14,902 bases of DNA from Thermoplasmatota archaeon (GTDB lineage Bacteria; Pseudomonadota; Gammaproteobacteria; Burkholderiales; Thiobacillaceae). Shown here piece by piece: positions 1-7,458 of this stretch. Made by a program: the position numbers and the translations under genes. The notes below the pieces were generated by a model. That model saw only the letters and a program-made list of their open reading frames with translations, did no database searches and was not told where the DNA came from. The first letter of the stretch is position 1; each line of letters opens with the position of its first letter. The stretch is taken from assembly GCA_023475455.1 (NCBI GenBank), contig JAMCVR010000216.1:15670-30571 (forward strand), read 5' to 3'.

Positions 1-717
1 GCGCTGGTCCGCTGGGCAGCCGCCATCCCGGTGCCGCAGGACGGCCAGCGATTCGTTTCGGTGGCGATGCAGGATGGGAACGACTATGCCATCGAGCGCG
101 GCCGGATTGGCGTCAGCGACGGCCTGCAGATCGAGCCGGAAGCCTTTGGTGCGCACTTTGCCGAGCAGCACGCGCCGCATTCCACCGCGCTGTTCAGCAC
201 CTATCGCCAGCAACCCTATCTGGTCGGTCCCTTGGCGCGGCTGAATCTCAACCACGCGCGTCTGCCTGAACGGGTCAAAACGCTGCTGGCTGAAAGCGGC
301 ATGGTGCTGCCGAGCCGCAACCTGTTCCACAGCCTGCCGGCGCGCGCGGTGGAAATCCTGCTCGCGCTGCACGAAGCGCTGCGCCTGCTCGACGGCTATC
401 AAGTGCCGGACTCGCCCTGGGTGCCGGTCTGCCCGCGCGCCGGCGTGGCGACCGGCTGCACCGAGGCGCCGCGCGGCCTGTTGTGGCACCGCTACGAAAT
501 GGACGGCGAAGGCTGCGTGGTCAACGCGCGCATCGTGCCGCCAACCAGCCAGAACCAGGCGCGGATTGAAGAGGATTTGCGGCTGTCGCTGCTCAACTTC
601 GGGCTCGACCAGCCGGACGACGCGCTGCGCCTGCACTGCGAAAAAGTCATCCGCAACTACGATCCCTGCATCTCCTGCGCCACCCATTTCCTGAAGATGC
701 GCGTCGAGCGCACATGA
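1..717 (+). CDS. [NiFe]-hydrogenase large (alpha) subunit, group 3-like, C-terminal part
   Basis: The gene enters from the left edge in frame 1, so only its last 238 residues are here. The large subunit carries the NiFe(CN)2CO centre that oxidises or evolves H2. The diagnostic C-terminal motif DPCISCATH is encoded at 661-687. Its two Cys ligate Ni, and the final His is followed by a nine-residue tail, FLKMRVERT, that a protease removes after nickel insertion. HRYEMDGEGCVVNARIVPP, upstream of the motif, fits the conserved block before the last cysteines. The DPCxSCATH ending and this region suggest a cytoplasmic NAD(P)- or F420-type group 3 enzyme, perhaps 3b, rather than a membrane-bound group 1 enzyme. 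That subgroup is inference from memory of the family. The N-terminal CxxC motif and the partner subunits would lie outside the window. The stop overlaps the next start (ATGA, 714-717), so the protease is co-translated. Confidence 0.93.
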   Translation, partial: ALVRWAAAIPVPQDGQRFVSVAMQDGNDYAIERGRIGVSDGLQIEPEAFGAHFAEQHAPHSTALFSTYRQQPYLVGPLARLNLNHARLPERVKTLLAESGMVLPSRNLFHSLPARAVEILLALHEALRLLDGYQVPDSPWVPVCPRAGVATGCTEAPRGLLWHRYEMDGEGCVVNARIVPPTSQNQARIEEDLRLSLLNFGLDQPDDALRLHCEKVIRNYDPCISCATHFLKMRVERT

Positions 718-1190
718 GCAGGGTGCGCATCCTCGGCATCGGCTCGCCGTCGGGCGACGACCAGGCCGGCTGGCTGACCGTCGATGCCCTGCTGGCCGCA
801 GGCGTGCAGCATGGCGACGGCGTCTCGATCGAGAAGCTGGACCGCCCCGGCGCCGGCCTGATTACCCATCTCGGAAATGCGAGCCGGGTCATTCTGATCG
901 ATGCCGTGCAAAACGGCGACCAGCCAGGCCGGATCCGGCGTTTCGATCAGAAGGACTGGCCCACCTATGGGCAGGGATTTTCCAGCCACGGCTTCGGCGT
1001 GCTGGATGCGCTGTTGCTGGCGCGTGCGCTCGGCGGCATGCCGCCCAGGCTGGACCTGTACGGCGTCGAAATCGGCGGTGTGGTGCAGGGCGCGCAACCC
1101 GGCACCGAGGTTCAGGCCGCAGCGCTGCAACTGGCCGCCATCATCGCTGCCGAACTGGTTTCAGGTCCGAAACCCGATGGCCTCGACTGA
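714..1190 (+). CDS. Hydrogenase maturation protease (HyaD/HybD/HycI/HoxW family)
   Basis: This is a 158-residue cytoplasmic endopeptidase. The family cleaves the C-terminal tail of the Ni-loaded large subunit after the His of the DPCxxCxxH motif. The N-terminus carries the family signature LGIGSPSGDDQAGW (residues 7-20). Residues that match the nickel-sensing ligands of HybD/HycI are Asp16, Asp63 (in LIDAVQNGD) and His92 (in SSHGFGVLDALLLAR). Length is normal for the family (about 150-165). The start ATG at 714 overlaps the hydrogenase stop by 4 bp, which supports both the start and a dedicated role for the upstream large subunit. No hyp maturation genes are visible in the window. After its stop comes a long non-coding stretch, so it is probably the last gene of the operon, though I see no clear terminator. 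Confidence 0.93.
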   Translation: MSRVRILGIGSPSGDDQAGWLTVDALLAAGVQHGDGVSIEKLDRPGAGLITHLGNASRVILIDAVQNGDQPGRIRRFDQKDWPTYGQGFSSHGFGVLDALLLARALGGMPPRLDLYGVEIGGVVQGAQPGTEVQAAALQLAAIIAAELVSGPKPDGLD

Positions 1191-1390
1191 CGCAGGCCGG
1201 CCGGCGCCGTCGCTCTCCGCCCTTCACGGGTTCGACGCGCGTGCCGGAACCCCGCACGCGCCTCGTTTCATGGCAGAGCGGAACGGCTCGGCACGTGGCA
1301 AGCCATGGCGCGGCTGAATCAGGCGCTTTCCATGAGGCGGCTCCCGTCCATCACCCGCTGTCTGGCGTGGGGCGGGGGGATTTCAAGGGT
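1191..1390. other. Intergenic stretch with no gene seen
   Basis: About 200 bases after the protease stop. Open frames exist on both strands but have no family-like sequence, no ribosome binding site and no continuity with known genes. GC-rich short palindromes such as GGCCGGCC near 1196 occur, but no convincing terminator with a T-run. The stretch leads into the repeat cluster that follows. Confidence 0.5.
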
Positions 1391-1448
1391 AGGGCGGGCG
1401 GAGCGTGGTTGTTGCAACCACGGCCTGCCCCTTGCGGGTGGAGCCCAC
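1391..1448 (-). repeat. Dispersed palindromic repeat, copy 1 (related to 11212-11292)
   Basis: The core at 1401-1437, read on the minus strand, begins CCGCAAGGGGCAGGCCGTGG and ends GCAACAACCACGCTC. The same two blocks, each with one mismatch, occur at 11212-11292 on the plus strand, where about 43 extra bases sit between them. The core is self-complementary around GTGGTTGTTGCAACCAC. It is flanked by AGGGCGGGCGGAGC on the left and GGTGGAGCCCACC on the right, resembling the AGGGTGGGC palindromes that follow. This is intergenic REP-like DNA. No coding function is evident here. Confidence 0.65.
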
Positions 1449-1490
1449 CGTCATGTCGTTTCGACGGATGCCGGTGCCTGGCGGGGGATC

Positions 1491-1605
1491 GCACCGCGTG
1501 GGCTCCGCCCACCCTACGGCCAGTGCGAGGATGCATAGGGTGGGCGCAGCCCACGCGTCGGTCGGCGCGAGAGTGTGGGTAGGGTGGGCGCAGCCCACGC
1601 GGTGC
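1491..1605. repeat. REP-like cluster: three AGGGTGGGC...GCCCAC palindromes
   Basis: Three copies of a short palindrome with core AGGGTGGGCGNAGCCCACGC are present. One lies on the minus strand (1491-1515) and two on the plus strand (1536-1557 and 1581-1605). The first and third copies form an inverted pair of 25 bp with one mismatch, because both continue to GGTGC. Each copy is itself a hairpin (GTGGGC/GCCCAC). Palindromes of this type are common between genes in beta- and gammaproteobacteria and are often moved by RayT-type REP transposases. No such transposase is in this window. They could act as mRNA stabilisers or weak terminators for the hydrogenase operon, which is inference. Confidence 0.75.
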
Positions 1606-1625
1606 GGACGATGGATTGTGGCGGC

Positions 1626-1770
1626 TCAGGCGCAATCCGCCTCGGGCATGGGTTCCTCGTCCGCCAGCTTGCGGCCGAAGGGCATGCGGCGCTGGTCGAT
1701 GAACAGGCTGCTGCCGTCGATGCGCCTGGCCATGTGCTTGGCTTCGGAGGCGGCGCGCGCCACTTCCGAT
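1626..1770 (-). pseudogene. Probable 3' remnant of an unidentified gene
   Basis: The minus strand reads about 45 residues ending at a TGA at 1626-1628, including EVARAASEAKHMARRIDG and SSLFIDQRRMPFGRKLADEE. Codon use is strongly coding-like, with GC at nearly all third positions, whereas frames upstream lose that character within about 30 codons. No convincing start or ribosome binding site precedes it. I do not recognise the family. The likeliest reading is the C-terminus of a gene whose 5' part was lost or rearranged. A small intact gene starting near 1841 in the same frame is possible but looks poor. Confidence 0.35.
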
Positions 1771-1799
1771 AGTGGTGGAAATGGATGGGATCGACCCGC

Positions 1800-1914
1800 A
1801 CCGCGCCGAATCCATGGGTGAAGACAATCGACGGACGACAAGTGGAAAGTGTGACGTAAGCATGAAGCAGGCGTACATGACAGAGGGGGTCTTCAGCCAT
1901 GGATTCGGCGCGGT
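1800..1914. repeat. 26-bp inverted repeat pair, one mismatch, 63-bp spacer
   Basis: The left arm (1800-1825) and right arm (1889-1914) are reverse complements over 26 bp except at one position. Both contain ACCGCGCCGAATCCATGG or its complement, followed by TGAAGAC. Read outward, the arms translate to similar peptides: VFTHGFGAV on the minus strand and VFSHGFGAV on the plus strand. That could mean two diverged inverted copies of one coding segment, or the ends of a small lost element. The pair lies 60-170 bases upstream of the likely promoter of the c-di-GMP gene. No transposase is nearby and no target duplication was identified. Confidence 0.6.
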
Positions 1915-1972
1915 CGGGCTGTTGTTGCGGCGCGATGCGTGACCCTGCGATGGCCGGCGCCGGATTCGCCCC

Positions 1973-2039
1973 TATACTTGCGACAGTATCAAGTGAGCCT
2001 CGCGGTTGTCGTAATATGCAGAGGCTCGATTTCCAAGGA
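1973..2039 (+). promoter_or_regulatory. Candidate promoter, inverted repeat and RBS ahead of the GGDEF-EAL gene
   Basis: Two possible -10 hexamers are visible: TATACT (1973-1978) and TAATAT (2012-2017). Neither has a good TTGACA-like -35. The second lies inside the spacer of a perfect 7-bp inverted repeat, GAGCCTC (1994-2000) and GAGGCTC (2021-2027), which could be an operator or a leader hairpin. A Shine-Dalgarno-like AAGGA (2035-2039) sits 10 bases before the chosen GTG start. Assignment is from motif inspection only. Confidence 0.35.
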
Positions 2040-2049
2040 CAATAATCGC

Positions 2050-4299
2050 GTGGTATGCCGTACTTTTCTGCAAGCCTGGCTGCTTTGGCTGGGGTCGTTT
2101 TCACTGGCATGGGCCGCGCCAGACCGTATTCCGGTCCGGGTCGGCGTATTCGAGAATTCGCCGATCGTCACTGCGGCGCCCGGCGTGCCCCCCGAAGGCA
2201 TCGCGATCGACGTGATCCGCTGGGTGGCCGAGCGGGAAGGCTGGCAGGTCACCTATGTTCCCGATACCTTTGACGATCTCCTTGCGCGCCTGGACAAGGG
2301 CGATATCGACCTGCTCGTAGGCATCGCCTACAGCGACGAGCGCGCAAAACGTTTCCGGTTCGGCCGGCAGAGCCTGATCGGCAACTGGGGGATGGTGTTC
2401 CGTCATGCGGAGGCCGATATCGATTCGCTGCCCGACCTCAAGGGCAAGCGGGTCGCGCTCATGCGCGGCGGCATCCACAGCCAGGCCCTGATCGAACTGG
2501 CGGCGCAGTTCCACGCACCGTTCACACCGGTCTACGTCGACACCTATTCCCAGGTGCTGCAAGCGATCGTCGAGCAACGCGCCGACGCGGGCGCGGTCAA
2601 CCGGGTGTTTGCCGCGCTGCACGCGTATCAACCCGATCTGGCGGTGACAGGCATCGTGTTCAACCCCATCTTCGTTCACTACGCGGCGCCAAAGCACGCC
2701 AGCCCGGTCCTGCTGGATGCGCTCGACCGGCATCTGGCCGCACTCAAGGCGGACACCGATTCGGCCTACTACGATTCCTTGCGCCGCTGGCTCGAAGCGG
2801 CGCCTGCCAGCCGCACTCCCCGCTGGCTGCCATGGGCCGCCGCCGCCGTCGGCATCCTGCTCGGCCTGGTGCTGGCGATTGCCGGTTTCCTGCGTCATCA
2901 GGTGCAGCGGCAGACCGGCGAACTGCAGCGGCGCGCCGATCAGTTGCAGTCGGAGATCGAACAGCGCAAGCAGGTCCAGAAACATCTGAACCAGCTTGCC
3001 TATTTCGACGGGCTGACCCGCCTGCCGAACCGCGAGGGGTTCCGCATCGCGCTGAACCAGGTGCTGGAAGGCATGCAGGGCACCGATGAACGCCTGGCCC
3101 TGCTGTTCATCGATGTCGACCGGCTGAAGAACATCAACGACGGGCTGGGGCACGGCGCCGGCGATCTGCTGTTGCAGCAGATCGCCGTGCGCCTGCAATC
3201 GGTGTTGCGCGCGCACGATCATCTGAGCCGTTTCGGCGGCGACGAGTTCGTCGTCGCGGTGTCCGAGATCGGCGAATCGTCGGATGTCGAACTGGTCGCA
3301 AACCGTCTCCTGAAAAGCCTGGCCGAGCCGATCGACATCGGATCTACCCAGATATACAGCAGCGCCAGCATCGGCATCGCGCTGTATCCGGACGATGCGG
3401 ATTCGCTGGAGTCGCTGCTCAAGCATGCCGATACGGCCATGTATCAGGCGAAGGAGCAGGGCGGCAACCGTTACCAGTTCTACCACGCCCAGCAGACCGC
3501 GCGCGTGGTCGAACGGCTGACGCTCGATACCCGGCTGCGTCAGGCGCTGGAACGCGACGAACTGATTTTGCATTACCAGCCGATCGTGGAACTGAGCAGT
3601 CGGCGCATCGTCGGGGTCGAGGCGCTGCTGCGCTGGAACGATCCGGAGCAGGGCCTGGTGATGCCGGGCGCGTTCATTTCCGCCGCCGAGGACACCGGCC
3701 TGATCGTTCCGCTCGGCGAATGGGTGCTGGAAGCCGGCTGCGCCCGGATGCGCGAATGGCAGAAGCAGGGCAAGGCAAACGGAATGACGCTGTCGGTGAA
3801 CGTCTCGACCCGGCAGTTCGAGGGGCAGCGCCTGGTGAGATCGGTCGAGCAGGCGTTGTCACGCACCGGTCTTGCGCCGGAATGCCTGGAACTCGAGATT
3901 ACCGAGAACGTGATGCTGATCATGAACGACGACGTGCGCAGCAGCCTCGACACCTTGCGCGCCATGGGCGTGCGGTTGTCGCTCGACGATTTCGGCACCG
4001 GCTATTCCAGCCTGAGCTACCTCAAGCAGCTGCCGTTTCACTCGCTCAAGATCGACCAGTCGTTTGTCAGCAAGATCCCGGGGCAGCCGGGCGACACCCA
4101 GATCGTCACGACGATTCTGGCGCTGGCAAAAGGGCTGGATCTGGAGGTTGTCGCCGAGGGCATCGAAACCTGGGCGCAGTATGATTTCCTGCGCGAGCAT
4201 GGCTGCGAATTCGGCCAGGGCTATCTGATGAGCCGGCCGCAGCCGGCGGACGCGCTGGCTGCCATGCTCGGCCGGCCTCTGCTTGCCGACAACGCTTAG
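2050..4299 (+). CDS. Membrane diguanylate cyclase/phosphodiesterase with periplasmic solute-binding sensor (SBP_bac_3-TM-GGDEF-EAL)
   Basis: Predicted 749-residue inner-membrane c-di-GMP enzyme. I chose GTG at 2050 because AAGGA precedes it and it opens directly into a signal peptide ending LAWA (residues 19-22). An in-frame ATG at 1939 would bury that signal. Order: periplasmic SBP_bac_3 domain (about 27-250, with RVGVFENSP, GIAIDVIRWVAE, SDERAKRFRFG), one TM helix (about 259-282), a coiled-coil linker, GGDEF and EAL. The GGDEF motif is intact at 396-400, and an RxxD inhibitory site (RAHD, 387-390) sits five residues before it. The EAL half keeps EAL (524-526), NVSTRQF, EITENV, DDFGTGYSS (Asp646-Asp647), KIDQSFV and EGIET, so both activities look possible. 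Which dominates cannot be read from sequence. The sensor probably binds a small solute such as an amino acid. Its stop lies 4 bp from the convergent prmB stop with no terminator between. Confidence 0.95.
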   Translation: MVCRTFLQAWLLWLGSFSLAWAAPDRIPVRVGVFENSPIVTAAPGVPPEGIAIDVIRWVAEREGWQVTYVPDTFDDLLARLDKGDIDLLVGIAYSDERAKRFRFGRQSLIGNWGMVFRHAEADIDSLPDLKGKRVALMRGGIHSQALIELAAQFHAPFTPVYVDTYSQVLQAIVEQRADAGAVNRVFAALHAYQPDLAVTGIVFNPIFVHYAAPKHASPVLLDALDRHLAALKADTDSAYYDSLRRWLEAAPASRTPRWLPWAAAAVGILLGLVLAIAGFLRHQVQRQTGELQRRADQLQSEIEQRKQVQKHLNQLAYFDGLTRLPNREGFRIALNQVLEGMQGTDERLALLFIDVDRLKNINDGLGHGAGDLLLQQIAVRLQSVLRAHDHLSRFGGDEFVVAVSEIGESSDVELVANRLLKSLAEPIDIGSTQIYSSASIGIALYPDDADSLESLLKHADTAMYQAKEQGGNRYQFYHAQQTARVVERLTLDTRLRQALERDELILHYQPIVELSSRRIVGVEALLRWNDPEQGLVMPGAFISAAEDTGLIVPLGEWVLEAGCARMREWQKQGKANGMTLSVNVSTRQFEGQRLVRSVEQALSRTGLAPECLELEITENVMLIMNDDVRSSLDTLRAMGVRLSLDDFGTGYSSLSYLKQLPFHSLKIDQSFVSKIPGQPGDTQIVTTILALAKGLDLEVVAEGIETWAQYDFLREHGCEFGQGYLMSRPQPADALAAMLGRPLLADNA

Positions 4300-4303
4300 C
4301 TTT

Positions 4304-5724
4304 TTACGGCAGGTCTTCGCGCCGCAGCAAGAACACGAACTGGTCGCCGCTTTCGGTGTCGAGCCAGGTGAAGGGCAGGGCGGGGTAGGCGGCCTCGAGG
4401 GCGTCGCGGTTGTGGCCGATTTCCACCACCAGCAGGCCGCCGGGCTTGAGGTGGTTTTTGGCCGTGGCGAGAATCCGCCGGGTCGCGTCCAGGCCGTCCT
4501 CGCCCGAGCCCAGTGCCAGCTCCGGCTCCGCCTGGTATTCCGGCGGCAGCGCGGCGATCGACGCGGCGTTCACGTAGGGCGGGTTGCTGAGGATGAGGTC
4601 GTAGCTGCGGCCGTCCAGCGCCGCGAACAGATCCGACTCGATCAGCTCGATCCGGTTCTGCAGGCCGTAATCGGCGACGTTCTTCGCGGCAACCTCCAGT
4701 GCTTCGGCCGATAAATCCACCGCATCGACCTCGGCATTCGGGAAGGCCAGCGCCGCCAGGATGGCGAGACAGCCCGAACCCGTGCACAGGTCGAGCGCGC
4801 GCGTCACCTCGTCCGGGTTTTCCACCCACGGCGCCAGCTGCTCGTGCAGCAGTTCGGCGATGAAGGAGCGCGGCACGATCACCCGCTCGTCGACATAGAA
4901 GCGGTGCTCGCCCAGCCAGGCTTCGTGGGTGAGATAGGCGGCCGGCAGGCGCTCGCGCACCCGGCGCTCGATCACCGCCTGCACTTCTTCCGATTCGCCA
5001 TGCGTGAGGCTGGCGTCGAGAAAAGGCTCCAGCCGGTCGAGCGCTCCGGCTCCGCCTGGTATTCCGGCGGCAGCGCGGCGATCGACGCGGCGTTCACGTA
5101 GGGCGGGTTGCTGAGGATGAGGTCGTAGCTGCGGCCGTCCAGCGCCGCGAACAGATCCGACTCGATCAGCTCGATCCGGTTCTGCAGGCCGTAATCGGCG
5201 ACGTTCTTCGCGGCAACCTCCAGTGCTTCGGCCGATAAATCCACCGCATCGACCTCGGCATTCGGGAAGGCCAGCGCCGCCAGGATGGCGAGACAGCCCG
5301 AACCCGTGCACAGGTCGAGCGCGCGCGTCACCTCGTCCGGGTTTTCCACCCACGGCGCCAGCTGCTCGTGCAGCAGTTCGGCGATGAAGGAGCGCGGCAC
5401 GATCACCCGCTCGTCGACATAGAAGCGGTGCTCGCCCAGCCAGGCTTCGTGGGTGAGATAGGCGGCCGGCAGGCGCTCGCGCACCCGGCGCTCGATCACC
5501 GCCTGCACTTCTTCCGATTCGCCATGCGTGAGGCTGGCGTCGAGAAAAGGCTCCAGCCGGTCGAGCGGCAGGTGCAGGGCGTGCAGGATCAGATAGGCCG
5601 CCTCGTCGAACGCGTTGTCCGAGCCGTGGCCGAAAAACAGCCCGGCCTCGTTGAAGCGCGACACCGCGAAGCGCAGCCAGTCGCGCACGGTGATGAGGGA
5701 TTCGGTGTCGTCGAAATGTTTCAT
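4304..5724 (-). pseudogene. prmB: prmB, 50S ribosomal protein L3 N5-glutamine methyltransferase, split by an internal tandem duplication
   Basis: PrmB is a SAM-dependent HemK-family enzyme that methylates a glutamine of ribosomal protein L3. The start at 5724 gives MKHFDDTESLITVRDWLRFA. The fold follows with SAM-binding LDLCTGSGCLAI (from residue 136) and the family NPPYV (from 206), which contacts the substrate glutamine. An exact 524-bp direct repeat (4519-5567) interrupts the gene. Because 524 is not a multiple of three, translation leaves frame after AEPE and stops at 4972, giving about 250 residues without the C-terminal part. The missing end (SGEDGLDATRRIL to LLRREDLP, stop at 4304) is present in another frame. 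Removing one repeat unit gives a clean 298-residue protein, normal for PrmB. An assembly artefact in an intact gene is therefore more likely than a real mutant. It is probably co-transcribed with dapE. No good RBS is seen. Confidence 0.9.
4519..5567. repeat. Exact tandem duplication 1 (unit 524 bp) inside prmB
   Basis: Copy 1 is 4519-5043 and copy 2 is 5043-5567, sharing a single base at the junction. Reading both copies side by side I found no difference. Outside these limits the flanks differ at once: 4518 is A against C at 5042, and 5044 is C against G at 5568. Homology at the junction is therefore 1 bp. The unit begins and ends inside prmB codons, with no terminal inverted repeats and no mobile gene. 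Confidence 0.95.
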
Positions 5725-5762
5725 ATTCGAAAAAGAAGCTTGTAGCCGTTATGAGAGTTTGT

Positions 5763-5826
5763 CACACCGGCGAAAGCCGGTGTCCAGTTCTGGAAAACAC
5801 TGGATTCCGGCGTTCGCCGGAATGAC
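5763..5826. repeat. Paired-palindrome intergenic repeat (the FVIPANAGIQ-type repeat)
   Basis: Two hairpins face each other: CACCGGC-GAAA-GCCGGTG (5765-5782) and ATTCCGGCG-TT-CGCCGGAAT (5804-5823). They are joined by a spacer with CCAG...CTGG. The two halves are near inverted copies of each other from GTCA to CCAG. On the minus strand this DNA reads FVIPANAGIQ, a well-known false-peptide signature of a repeat scattered through many proteobacterial genomes. It fills most of the gap between the dapE stop and the prmB start. It could form strong RNA structures that alter expression of prmB relative to dapE, which is inference. Confidence 0.85.
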
Positions 5827-5846
5827 GAAATATGGGTTGGCGGGTT

Positions 5847-7458
<1,612 letters not shown>

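Noticed and set aside
1391..1608. Possible CRISPR array
   Set aside because: The repeats are palindromic, in mixed orientation and unevenly spaced, with no uniform spacers and no cas genes.
1939..2049. Upstream ATG extension of the GGDEF-EAL protein
   Set aside because: It would place 37 extra residues before a clear signal peptide and has no ribosome binding site. GTG 2050 has AAGGA and opens into the signal sequence.
2101..3573. Minus-strand open frame of 490 codons opposite the GGDEF-EAL gene
   Set aside because: Antisense shadow; the plus strand has intact SBP, GGDEF and EAL motifs.
4300..4303. A bidirectional terminator between the convergent GGDEF-EAL and prmB genes
   Set aside because: Only 4 bases separate the stop codons and I see no hairpin plus T-run there.
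4304..5353. A separate second methyltransferase gene downstream of prmB
   Set aside because: Its first part is an out-of-frame reading and the remainder is the same prmB sequence. It exists only because of the 524-bp repeat.
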